A DNA stretch of 64,000 bases from Coraliomargarita sp965656715 (GTDB lineage Bacteria > Verrucomicrobiota > Verrucomicrobiia > Opitutales > Coraliomargaritaceae): the NCBI GenBank assembly GCA_965656715.1, contig CBFHLR010000007.1, positions 1-64,000 of the forward strand. Direction: 5' to 3'. A program made the translations under genes and the position numbers. Under the pieces are notes generated by a model, which had not been told where the DNA came from, searched no databases, and saw only the letters and a list, made by a program, of their open reading frames with translations. Positions 34,102-42,172 of the stretch are shown one piece after another (the stretch's first letter is position 1; every line of letters starts with the position of its first letter).

Positions 34102-34156
34102 TTGAGCGGGGGATTTTTTGTTGCTTGCTGGGGATGGAAAGAACTTCGTCATCCAG

Positions 34157-34681
34157 ATGAAAACAATTCGCGCCATTATTCTGCTTATCGGCCTAGCGCT
34201 GGCATTTGTTTTTGGTCTTAGCTTGGGAGTGTATACTTCTCACACGAACCCAGATTTTTATCGCCAGTTTACTTTGTTCCAGAATGTGATTTCGGGCCAA
34301 CCGCTTCTAATCGATGATTCCATTGGGGATGAAGCGGATATTCCGGTGTTGTCGGACGTGCCAACGCCTTTGGCGGCAGAGTTGCAGCAGGGCGATGCGC
34401 TTGCAGTGCTTGAAGAGGTTAGTTCGACTGTGCCTGAGGATGGTCGAATGGTTTTAACAAATCTCAAGGGTGATACTCTGGATGTGACCTTGTTGAGTTT
34501 GGATGGTCAGTCTGTGACGATTCGCCGAGAAAGGGATGGTCGAGAGTTCCAGCTTAATATGGAGACGTTGGTTGAGTCTGACCGAGTGGTGATCGAAGCT
34601 TGGGGGCGTTCTCAGCCAGCAGATGTCAGCGATGCTGATGAGTTGGATTTAGATGAGCTGTTTAAGATGTTTGATGAGTAA
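34157..34681 (+). CDS. membrane-anchored protein with SHD1-like C-terminal domain
   Basis: 174 residues from the ATG at 34157; an earlier TTG at 34118 is possible. One N-terminal helix (about 6-27) anchors the protein. The C-terminal part (about 105-155) reads VLTNLKGDTLDVTLLSLDGQ then SVTIRRERDGREFQLNMETL, a pattern like the SLA1-homology SHD1 domain, and ends in an acidic tail. The same domain appears in the protein at 61047-61760. Function is unknown; SHD1-like domains are common in this phylum's envelope proteins. Confidence 0.65.
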   Translation: MKTIRAIILLIGLALAFVFGLSLGVYTSHTNPDFYRQFTLFQNVISGQPLLIDDSIGDEADIPVLSDVPTPLAAELQQGDALAVLEEVSSTVPEDGRMVLTNLKGDTLDVTLLSLDGQSVTIRRERDGREFQLNMETLVESDRVVIEAWGRSQPADVSDADELDLDELFKMFDE

Positions 34682-34874
34682 GCCGCCGCAGGGAGTAGTC
34701 CGAAAAAGGGTTGAAATGCCGACAGATTCACCTAATCCTGTGGTTTCTTGTATGGTAAACCAACTCACAGAGATGAAGCAGAAAGCGAATGTATAAGGAT
34801 CGGCACGACGCTGTTCCCGCTTTAGCTTTGGTTTACATTCCGAGCATGCAGGACTCTTATTGTAGTAATCACTA

Positions 34875-35510
34875 ATGCCAAAATACCCGAATTCACGCGG
34901 TCGTAATTTTCAGAACCGCAATCGTGGCCCCAAGGGGCTCAGAAGAAATGATCGTATCCGCGCCGCAGAAGTGCGCGTCATCGGCCCCGAGGGAACGAAC
35001 CTTGGGGTGATGTCTCCTAAGAAAGCGCTCGAGCTTGCGAAGAAAGTGGGGCTCGATCTGATTGAAATTTCACCGGGTGCACGTCCTCCGGTATGCCGTA
35101 TTCTCGACTTCGGAAAATTCCTCTACGAGGAGAGTAAGAAGCAGAAGGAGAGTAAGCAAACGACGACCAAGCTGAAGGAAGTAAAATTCCGTATCTCAAT
35201 TGACGTCCATGATTTCGAGACCAAGCTGCGGCGTGCCGAAGGCTTCCTCTTTAATGGCAATAAGGTTAAACTCTCGCTGCAGCTACGCGGCCGTGAGAAT
35301 GAACACCCGGAATTGGGCGTGGAACGTATTAATCAAGCTCGTGACGAGCTCGCTGGAGTGTCTTCGCCTGATGGAGAAGCGCGTCACATGGGCCGCCAGG
35401 TTATCTTGATTGTTTCACCCTTGCCGGAAGTAAAGCGTCAGCTGAAGTATAATCGTCCGGACGATGATTTTGATGACAGCGACGACGCCGACGAGCAGGA
35501 CGATTCTTAA
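34875..35510 (+). CDS. infC: translation initiation factor IF-3
   Basis: 211 residues. IF-3 binds the 30S subunit and checks start-codon pairing. The N-domain starts with RRNDRIRAAEVRVIGPEGTN, with the family's MSPKKALELAKKVGLDLIEIS. The C-domain carries KEVKFRISIDVHDFETKLRR and VKLSLQLRGRENEHPELG. A Gly/Arg/Asn-rich leader precedes the N-domain and a strongly acidic Asp-rich tail (about 196-211) follows; both are extras. The start is a normal ATG instead of the AUU used in E. coli, so that autoregulation is probably absent. No rpmI or rplT follows here. Confidence 0.95.
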   Translation: MPKYPNSRGRNFQNRNRGPKGLRRNDRIRAAEVRVIGPEGTNLGVMSPKKALELAKKVGLDLIEISPGARPPVCRILDFGKFLYEESKKQKESKQTTTKLKEVKFRISIDVHDFETKLRRAEGFLFNGNKVKLSLQLRGRENEHPELGVERINQARDELAGVSSPDGEARHMGRQVILIVSPLPEVKRQLKYNRPDDDFDDSDDADEQDDS

Positions 35511-35519
35511 GTCGTTGGC

Positions 35520-36548
35520 ATGCGTGGTGGTGCCGGGCAGTTCATGGTTGGCCGTCTCACTGGCGCAGGCTTAACGCTCGCATTGTTTTTTATTTTAGGT
35601 GCACTCGTTCCGGCGGGTGCACCTCTTTTTGCGCGTCAAATACAGGTTGAGGGGCGCAGTTATATTGATTTAGCGACTGTGGCTGGGCGTTTTGGGATGA
35701 ATGCGTATTGGTTGAAAGGCTATAACACCTATCGCCTCAAAAGTCGGTGGACGACGATTGATTTCGGAAAGAATGGGAAGACGCTCGAGTTGAACAAAAT
35801 GCCTGTGTATCTTGGCTTTCCGGCTAAGGAGTCGCAAGGCCGGCTTTACCTTGCCCAAGCGGATTATCAGCATGTGCTGCAGCCTATTTTAACTCCACAA
35901 GCCTTTCGGCCACGGCCGGGCTTACGCCGTATCGTGATTGATGCAGGCCATGGCGGTAAAGACAGTGGGGCGGTTAACCATGGGTATGGGTTGCAGGAGA
36001 AACAGCTTGCTTTAGATGTGGCGAATCGACTCAAGCGGATGCTGGAGCAAGTCGGCTACGAGGTGGTGATGACGCGCAAGGCAGATGTCTATATCCCGCT
36101 GGATCAGCGCCCGGCGATGGCCAATCGAGCTAAGGGGGACTTATTTGTAAGTGTGCACTTCAATGCCGCTGCGTCGACTTCGGCGCACGGTTACGAGACT
36201 TTTGCGCTCACGCCCCAGTATCAGGCATCTTCGAAGTATCCGCGTCCAACGAGTCGCGATAATACCCGATATAAGGGCAATGGGCAGGATCCGTGGAATA
36301 CTTTGGCTGCGTATCATGTGCAGCGGGCGATGGTGAAGCGCTTGGGCGGCCCGGATCGTGGGGTGAAGCGCGCGCGTTTCCTTGTGTTGAAACATCTGGA
36401 GTGCCCGGGGGTCTTAGTGGAGCTCGGATTCATGTCGAATTCTGCCACAGCTCGAAAACTTAAAAGCTCTGCGCATCGACAAACGATTGCACAAGCACTC
36501 TTTGAAGGTATCGTCGGCTACCGAAATCGACTTTCCCGCATTCGCTAA
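35520..36548 (+). CDS. N-acetylmuramoyl-L-alanine amidase (Amidase_3)
   Basis: 342 residues. Cleaves the amide between MurNAc and the stem peptide. An export signal lies at the start; the start may be 35520 or the ATG at 35544, which gives a shorter signal. Residues about 40-125 form a copper-amine-oxidase-N/AMIN-like beta domain. The catalytic domain has the first Zn His in VIDAGHGGKDSGA, a Glu in LQEKQLALDVANRL, a second His in FVSVHFNAAAS, and the catalytic Glu in VLVELGFMSN. It follows infC by 9 bp and precedes a TIGR03790 gene by 12 bp, so these may be one transcript. Confidence 0.92.
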   Translation: MRGGAGQFMVGRLTGAGLTLALFFILGALVPAGAPLFARQIQVEGRSYIDLATVAGRFGMNAYWLKGYNTYRLKSRWTTIDFGKNGKTLELNKMPVYLGFPAKESQGRLYLAQADYQHVLQPILTPQAFRPRPGLRRIVIDAGHGGKDSGAVNHGYGLQEKQLALDVANRLKRMLEQVGYEVVMTRKADVYIPLDQRPAMANRAKGDLFVSVHFNAAASTSAHGYETFALTPQYQASSKYPRPTSRDNTRYKGNGQDPWNTLAAYHVQRAMVKRLGGPDRGVKRARFLVLKHLECPGVLVELGFMSNSATARKLKSSAHRQTIAQALFEGIVGYRNRLSRIR

Positions 36549-36560
36549 CTAAGGCTACGT

Positions 36561-38204
36561 ATGAAAAATTATTACTTCCGAATCGTATTCATTTTCATTA
36601 GTGCGCTGCATCTGGTCGGTCATGCGAATGAGGCTGAGAGTGTGGTGATTGTGGCGAACTCGAACGATGTAGGATCGGTCGATATCGCGAACTATTATGC
36701 GAGGCAGCGCGCGATTCCGGTTGAGAATATCATCGCCTTGCCGATGCCGACCACGGAAACGATTACGATTCGTGAGTATGTCGATACGATTTATAACCCA
36801 TTGTTGGGTGAGCTGATCGACAAGGGATGGGTGAATGGAGCTCGCAGCGGCGTGGCAGATACTGTTGGTCGCAAGCGGCTGTCGATTGGTGCGCACAAGA
36901 TGAGTTATTTGGTGACGACTCGCGGTGTGCCGCTGCGTTTTGCGAATGCTCCGGATCTCTATGAGCCTGAAACTGCAAATTTACAGAAGGAGTTACGTGT
37001 GAATCAGGGCTCTGTGGATAGTGACTTGATGGTGCTGGCAGTCCCTGCGCCGTTGCCGCTGACTTCCTTGTTGAAGAACCCGTTTTTTGAAAAGGAGTAT
37101 CCGACTCAGCAGGTGACGACCGCTTTTGTGCGTGTTTGCCGTCTGGATGGGCCTTCAGTTGAGAAGGTGCTATCGTTGATCGATCGAACGCTTGAGGCTG
37201 AGGAGCTCGGCTTGCGTGGGCGTGCATACATTGACACAGGCAAAGGTCCGAACCCGAAAGGGAATGAATGGATCAATGCTGCGGGCGATTTAGCGGAGGC
37301 TGCGCATTTTGATACGGATTTTGAAACGTCCCGCGTGCAGATGGATTTTCACAGCCGTCTGGATGCGCCTGCGATCTACATGGGCTGGTATCGGTCTGCG
37401 GCGTATGGGCCTTGGAAGGAGCCCCGCTGGTCGGTTCCGCCCGGTGCGATTGCCTTTCACTTGCACAGTTTTTCGGCGACGACAGTTCGATCTGCGACGA
37501 AAGGATGGGTGGGGCCGTTTGTGCAGCAAGGATACTGCGCCACGGTTGGCAATGTGTATGAGCCCTATATGGATTTTACCCACCACCCGCAGCTGTTGAT
37601 GAAGCATTTGTTGGCGGGGCATAGCTTCGGGGAAGCGGCGGCGTATAGCTATCCAGTGAGTAGTTGGATGGGAATTGCGATCGGAGATCCCCTGTATCGT
37701 CCGTTCAAGGTGACTTTGAAGCAGCAACTCACGGAATTGGAGGAGGGGCCACTGGCGAGCTATGTGATCATTCGTGAAGCAAATCGGCGAAAGGATGAAG
37801 TTTCGGCTGAAGAAGCGCTGAGTTATGCGAGGGCCATGTATATCAAATATCCGTCCTTAGCTTTGGCGTATAAGCTTGCTGAATTACATCAAGAGCTCGG
37901 GGAGCCGAGGAAGGCTGTGGAGGCCTTGAAGATCATTCGCTATATTAATACCTTTGCCGTAGATGAGCGTGTTCTGGTTAAGCAGATCGCTGATTTTCTC
38001 CACAAGTATGGCGAGAGTGAGATGGCTCTCGGGGTGTATGAGCAGCTGGTTGCAGAAAAGAATCTTGGTAAGAGTTTGCGGATCTCTTTGCTGGAGGATG
38101 GCTCTAAGATTGCGCAGCAGGTGGGTAAGCGAGCGCTTGCATCATCCTGGGGTATGGAGGCTCGCCAGCTCAAGCAGCCGCCAACAGCGCCCAAAAAGAG
38201 CTAG
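36561..38204 (+). CDS. TIGR03790-family exported protein
   Basis: 547 residues with a signal peptide (MKNYYFRIVFIFISALHLVG). The family domain starts at SVVIVANSNDVGSVDIANYY, then VENIIALPMPTTETITIREY, VTTRGVPLRF and YMGWYRSAAYGPWK, and ends near the GIAIGDPLYRPF motif. The last 150 residues are a TPR-like helical repeat. TIGR03790 proteins are known from Planctomycetes, Verrucomicrobia and Myxobacteria; the activity is unknown to me, and the fold recalls caspase/gingipain-like hydrolases only loosely. It follows the amidase by 12 bp. Confidence 0.85.
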   Translation: MKNYYFRIVFIFISALHLVGHANEAESVVIVANSNDVGSVDIANYYARQRAIPVENIIALPMPTTETITIREYVDTIYNPLLGELIDKGWVNGARSGVADTVGRKRLSIGAHKMSYLVTTRGVPLRFANAPDLYEPETANLQKELRVNQGSVDSDLMVLAVPAPLPLTSLLKNPFFEKEYPTQQVTTAFVRVCRLDGPSVEKVLSLIDRTLEAEELGLRGRAYIDTGKGPNPKGNEWINAAGDLAEAAHFDTDFETSRVQMDFHSRLDAPAIYMGWYRSAAYGPWKEPRWSVPPGAIAFHLHSFSATTVRSATKGWVGPFVQQGYCATVGNVYEPYMDFTHHPQLLMKHLLAGHSFGEAAAYSYPVSSWMGIAIGDPLYRPFKVTLKQQLTELEEGPLASYVIIREANRRKDEVSAEEALSYARAMYIKYPSLALAYKLAELHQELGEPRKAVEALKIIRYINTFAVDERVLVKQIADFLHKYGESEMALGVYEQLVAEKNLGKSLRISLLEDGSKIAQQVGKRALASSWGMEARQLKQPPTAPKKS

Positions 38205-38250
38205 GTGGTGGGGCTCACGTGATTGGAATTTCAGGAGTGTGAAATTTAAT

Positions 38251-38275
38251 TTAGGTTCTTGACTTAAGAACCTAA
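38251..38275. promoter_or_regulatory. perfect 10-bp inverted repeat upstream of cysC
   Basis: TTAGGTTCTT, spacer GACTT and AAGAACCTAA. A TTGACT -35-like hexamer (38259-38264) falls within it. Suits a dimeric transcription-factor operator controlling the sulfate genes; the regulator is unknown. No T run follows, so a terminator for the preceding gene is less likely. Confidence 0.6.
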
Positions 38276-38282
38276 GATAAGC

Positions 38283-38336
38283 AAAACGCATTTACTTTCA
38301 CAAATTTAGCGCTTTGCTGATGCGTTTTCGTTTTTC
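38283..38336 (+). promoter_or_regulatory. hairpin plus T-rich tract in cysC leader
   Basis: AAAACGCA (38283-38290) pairs with TGCGTTTT (38321-38328), followed by CGTTTTT just before the ATG. It may form a transcription attenuator or simply a leader hairpin. Confidence 0.4.
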
Positions 38337-38337
38337 C

Positions 38338-38952
38338 ATGAGCACTCCAGAAAACATCCACACCGAATTCCACCGTATGCTTGGCCGCGAGGCGAAGGAG
38401 GCGCAGTTGAAGCAGCGTGGGCATGTCTTTTGGTTTTACGGGCTCTCGGGCTCAGGTAAGAGCACGCTGGCGAATGCTTTGGAGCGTAAACTTGCTGAGC
38501 GTGGCGTGGTCACTAAAATCCTGGATGGCGACAACATTCGTAGTGGCCTCAACAATGATCTCGGTTTTTCCGACGAGGATCGTCAGGAGAACATCCGCCG
38601 AATTTCTGAAGTGGCGCGTCTGTTTTTGGACAGCGGCATGGTGGTCTTTACTTCGTTTATTACGCCGAAATGTGAGCTGCGCGATGCCGCGCGCGAGATT
38701 GTGGGCGCGGATGACTTTACTCCAGTTTATGTGAAGGCTTCGTTTGAGACTTGCGCTGAGCGCGATGTGAAGGGGCTCTATGCCAAAGCGAAGGCGGGCG
38801 GCGTAAAGCACTTCACTGGTAAGGATTCATCGTTTGAGGAGCCCGCGGACGGAGCTTCTGACTGGGTCATCGCGACCGACGAGCAATCTGAAGAGGAATC
38901 CCTGAACCAGCTCATTGAACAGGTCCTGCCGCTGATTCAGCAGGGCGCATAA
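38338..38952 (+). CDS. cysC: adenylylsulfate (APS) kinase
   Basis: 204 residues from the ATG at 38338. Phosphorylates APS at the 3' position to make PAPS. The P-loop GLSGSGKST is at 35-43, LDGDNIRSGLNNDLGFSDEDR binds APS, and the phospho-acceptor Ser 106 region reads FTSFITPKCELRD. Stand-alone APS kinase, followed 36 bp later by cysD and then cysN, in the same direction. No PAPS reductase (cysH) or sulfite reductase is in view, so PAPS may feed either assimilation or sulfotransferases. Confidence 0.95.
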   Translation: MSTPENIHTEFHRMLGREAKEAQLKQRGHVFWFYGLSGSGKSTLANALERKLAERGVVTKILDGDNIRSGLNNDLGFSDEDRQENIRRISEVARLFLDSGMVVFTSFITPKCELRDAAREIVGADDFTPVYVKASFETCAERDVKGLYAKAKAGGVKHFTGKDSSFEEPADGASDWVIATDEQSEEESLNQLIEQVLPLIQQGA

Positions 38953-38988
38953 TCATTTTTTAACTTATTATCACCGACACTCCTAAGT

Positions 38989-39903
38989 ATGGCTACAGAC
39001 TACACAATCACCCACCTCAAGCAGCTTGAGTCCGAAGCGATGTATATCCTTCGCGAGACCGCGGCTCAGTTTGAGAAACCTGTTCTCCTCTTTTCCGGAG
39101 GTAAGGACTCTATTGTTATGGCGCACCTCGCGAAAAAGGCATTCTGGCCTGCGAAGTTGCCATTCCCTATGATGCACGTGGATACCGGCCATAACTTCGA
39201 GGAGACTATGACTTACCGCGACGAATATATCAAAGATCTCGGTGCTGAGCTCGTAGTCGCTTCTGTCCAGAAGGCGATCGACGAGGGTAAAGTTGTCGAA
39301 GAAACGGGTCCATACGCCAGCCGCAACGGTCTGCAAACTGTGGCTCTGTTGGAAGGCCTTGAAGAAGGTCAATACGACGCCGCGCTTGGTGGTGGTCGTC
39401 GTGATGAAGAAAAGGCACGCGCTAAAGAGCGTTTCTTCTCGCACCGCGATGCCTTTGGCCAGTGGGACCCCAAGAACCAGCGCCCCGAGCTCTGGAACAT
39501 CTTCAATGGTCGCAAGCAACACGGTGAGCACTTCCGTGTGTTCCCGCTCTCCAACTGGACCGAGATGGACATCTGGCAATACATCAAGCTTGAGAACATC
39601 GAGCTGCCGAGCCTCTACTTCTCGCACGAGCGTGAGTGCTTCGTGCGTAACGGTGTGATTATGGGCGTTTGTGATTTCATTGAACTCACCGAAGAGGAGA
39701 AGAAGACCGTCGAAACGATGACTGTCCGCTTCCGCACCATTGGTGACGCGACTTGCACGGGTGCGGCGCTATCCACAGCGGACAATCTTGATGACATTAT
39801 CGACGAAGTGGCAGCTGCCCGTCAGACTGAGCGTGGCACTCGTGCCGATGATAAGCGCTCCGAAACCGCAATGGAAGACCGTAAGAAGCAAGGTTACTTC
39901 TAA
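38989..39903 (+). CDS. cysD: sulfate adenylyltransferase subunit 2
   Basis: 304 residues. Catalytic subunit that makes APS from sulfate and ATP. SGGKDS (36-41) is the PP-loop for ATP, HVDTGHNFEETM and YGAALGGGRRDEEKARAKER carry the substrate region (here GAALGGGRRD), and PLSNWTEMDIWQYI is typical for CysD. The length matches E. coli CysD. Between cysC and cysN, with gaps of 36 and 53 bp. Confidence 0.96.
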   Translation: MATDYTITHLKQLESEAMYILRETAAQFEKPVLLFSGGKDSIVMAHLAKKAFWPAKLPFPMMHVDTGHNFEETMTYRDEYIKDLGAELVVASVQKAIDEGKVVEETGPYASRNGLQTVALLEGLEEGQYDAALGGGRRDEEKARAKERFFSHRDAFGQWDPKNQRPELWNIFNGRKQHGEHFRVFPLSNWTEMDIWQYIKLENIELPSLYFSHERECFVRNGVIMGVCDFIELTEEEKKTVETMTVRFRTIGDATCTGAALSTADNLDDIIDEVAAARQTERGTRADDKRSETAMEDRKKQGYF

Positions 39904-39956
39904 GCCGCTGCCGAATCGTTCCACATTACAGAAACAATTTTCAAATATTTAGAAAC

Positions 39957-41240
39957 ATGAGCGAAGAAAATAACGCAGCAGGTTACCTTGATATGGACCT
40001 CCTCCGCTTCACGACAGCAGGCTCCGTCGATGACGGTAAGAGCACGCTGATCGGTCGCCTCCTTTACGATAGCAAGGCTATCTTCGAAGACCAACTCGAA
40101 GCTGTGGAGCAGAGCTCCAAGCAGCGCGGTGACGAGAACGTCAACCTCGCGCTACTGACCGACGGTCTCCGTTCGGAGCGTGAGCAGGGCATCACGATCG
40201 ATGTGGCCTACCGCTATTTTGCAACGCCGAAGCGCAAGTTCATCATCGCGGACACGCCGGGACACATCCAATACACCCGCAACATGGTGACTGGTGCTTC
40301 GACTGCGAACCTCGCGATCCTCTTGGTGGATGCACGTAAGGGTGTGATCGAGCAGACTTGCCGCCACGCCTTCATCGCCAACTTGCTGCGCATTCAGCAC
40401 ATCGTTGTCTGTGTGAACAAGATGGACTTGGTCGACTGGAGCGAAGATACCTACAACGAGATCGTTGAAGAGTTTAAGAAGTTTGCTTCCCGTCTGGATA
40501 ACATCGTCGAAGTGACCTTCATCCCGGCCTCCGCACTGCTTGGCGACAACATCGTCGATAAGTCTGAGAACATGCCGTGGTATCAGGGCCCGACACTGCT
40601 TTACCATCTGGAAACAGTTTACATCGGTGCTGACGAAAACCACATCGACGCACGCTTCCCTGTGCAGTGGGTGATCCGTCCACACTCTGACAAGTGGCAT
40701 GATTTCCGCGGTTTCGCAGGTCGTGTTGCTGGTGGTGTGTTCAAGCCGGGCGATAATGTGAAGGTTCTGCCATCCGGCTTTGAATCGACCATTAAGAGCA
40801 TTCACACAATGGATGGGGAGCTTGAAGAGGCCTTTGCGCCAATGTCGGTGGCGATCACGCTCAATGACGAGATTGATATCTCTCGTGGTGATATGCTGGT
40901 GAAGCCGAACAATCCACCCGAGCCGAAGCAAGACATTGAAGCAATGATCTGCTGGTTCTCCTCTGAGAAGAAGCTCGCTGGTCGTGGTAAATACATCCTC
41001 CGCCACACGGAGAAGGAAGTGAAAGCCATCGTCAGTGAGGTGAAATACAAGGTGAATATCAATACTCTGCATAAAATTGAGGACGACCTGGTGTTCAGCT
41101 TGAATGATATTGGTCGCATCTCGATTCGCACGTCGGCTCCGCTGATTGCGGACAGCTATAAGACGAATCGTATCACCGGAAGCTTCGTTCTGATTGACGA
41201 GCTCACTAATGAGACGGTTGCGGCTGGCATGATCATCTAG
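39957..41240 (+). CDS. cysN: sulfate adenylyltransferase subunit 1 (GTPase)
   Basis: 427 residues. EF-Tu-like GTPase that drives the CysD reaction. G1 is GSVDDGKSTLIGRL (about 23-36), the switch region has ERAQGIT-type residues as REQGITIDVAYRYF, G3 is DTPGHIQYTRNM, and G4 is NKMDLVDW. There is no fused APS kinase domain, which agrees with the separate cysC. The end is followed at 23 bp by a strong terminator. Confidence 0.96.
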   Translation: MSEENNAAGYLDMDLLRFTTAGSVDDGKSTLIGRLLYDSKAIFEDQLEAVEQSSKQRGDENVNLALLTDGLRSEREQGITIDVAYRYFATPKRKFIIADTPGHIQYTRNMVTGASTANLAILLVDARKGVIEQTCRHAFIANLLRIQHIVVCVNKMDLVDWSEDTYNEIVEEFKKFASRLDNIVEVTFIPASALLGDNIVDKSENMPWYQGPTLLYHLETVYIGADENHIDARFPVQWVIRPHSDKWHDFRGFAGRVAGGVFKPGDNVKVLPSGFESTIKSIHTMDGELEEAFAPMSVAITLNDEIDISRGDMLVKPNNPPEPKQDIEAMICWFSSEKKLAGRGKYILRHTEKEVKAIVSEVKYKVNINTLHKIEDDLVFSLNDIGRISIRTSAPLIADSYKTNRITGSFVLIDELTNETVAAGMII

Positions 41241-41262
41241 TAGCTCCCTGATATGCTTTTCG

Positions 41263-41292
41263 GGCCGCAGTGTTTTACTGCGGCCTTTTTTT
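41263..41292 (+). terminator. Rho-independent terminator of cysN
   Basis: GGCCGCAGT, a 4-nt loop and ACTGCGGCC, then seven T. Confidence 0.93.
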
Positions 41293-41363
41293 ATCCTGCA
41301 CTCGACAAGTGGCGGTTCGGGGCTACTCATTATTCTACCCATTTAAACACAATAACTACTGCT

Positions 41364-42152
41364 ATGATTACTCGAAACTACTCTGCTGGTGAACTCATTG
41401 TTCGCGAAGGTGACACCGCTGAAACTGCATTTTACTTGGTCTCAGGGACTGTCCAGGTCTTTGTCAATACCTCTGAAGGTGAAAAGCTCGTCACGGAGCA
41501 GTCTGCGGGGGACTTCTTTGGAGAGATGGGGATGATTCTCGAAGAGCCGCGTATGGCGTCAATCAGAGCTAAAACGGATGTCGTTGCTGAGGAATACGAT
41601 ATTAAGAGCTTTGAGGAAGACGTGATCGATAATCGTGAGCGCCGTAACGCCTACATGCCCAACTTATTCGAGCGTATTCGTGTCGTCTCAAGTATGCTGC
41701 GGAATGCAATTGATGGCGAGGTTCGCTCAAACGGATATGAGGTTGAGGCGGATCATGTCGATGAGCCTGTTCAGGAGGGGCCGCTAGACATCAGTTCCGT
41801 GACGTTGAAGAGTGTCGAACCGCTCGAGGGCTCTGCTGAGTGCCTGAAGCTTGCGATTAAGAATTTCCCCTTTAATATTGGTCGCCATTCGGAAAGTAAG
41901 GTTCTGGTCGAGAATGATTTCTACCTAGACGATAAGCGCCCGCACCAAGTGTCCCGGGGCCATTGTGCGATCGAGCGCCGTGGCGATGCGTATGTGATTC
42001 GCGATCGTTACAGCTACTGCGGGACGATTTTGAACGGAGAAAATCTCGGCAAGTCCGGCGAGGGCTTCGTGGGCGCCCTTAAGTTCGGCGATAACGAGCT
42101 TATCTTGGGTGACGCAAGCAGCTCCTTTAAGTTTGTAGTAACACTTGCTTAG
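41364..42152 (+). CDS. cyclic-nucleotide-binding-like domain fused to FHA domain
   Basis: 262 residues from the ATG at 41364; an earlier in-frame start would run through the cysN terminator. Residues about 5-100 form a cNMP-binding-type barrel (GELIVREGDTAETAFYLVSG, GDFFGEMGMILEEPRMASIR), though the phosphate-binding Arg set is close to FGEM...PRMASI and ligand binding is likely only. Residues about 165-255 form an FHA domain (FPFNIGRHSESKVL, HQVSRGHCAIERR, YSYCGTILNG), which in the family binds phosphothreonine. No DNA-binding domain is seen, so it is not a Crp regulator. It may link a second messenger to Ser/Thr phosphorylation. Confidence 0.8.
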   Translation: MITRNYSAGELIVREGDTAETAFYLVSGTVQVFVNTSEGEKLVTEQSAGDFFGEMGMILEEPRMASIRAKTDVVAEEYDIKSFEEDVIDNRERRNAYMPNLFERIRVVSSMLRNAIDGEVRSNGYEVEADHVDEPVQEGPLDISSVTLKSVEPLEGSAECLKLAIKNFPFNIGRHSESKVLVENDFYLDDKRPHQVSRGHCAIERRGDAYVIRDRYSYCGTILNGENLGKSGEGFVGALKFGDNELILGDASSSFKFVVTLA

Positions 42153-42172
42153 CTTGGTAGCCGGGCTCCTGC

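Noticed and set aside
34682..34874. Structured leader or ncRNA before infC
   Set aside because: Weak long-range pairing (GGTAAACC with GGTTTACA) is visible but no known L20 or infC leader motif, so I do not call a feature.
40152..41342. 396-codon antisense frame across cysN
   Set aside because: No motifs, and it starts in the region just beyond the cysN terminator. A shadow of a strongly biased gene.
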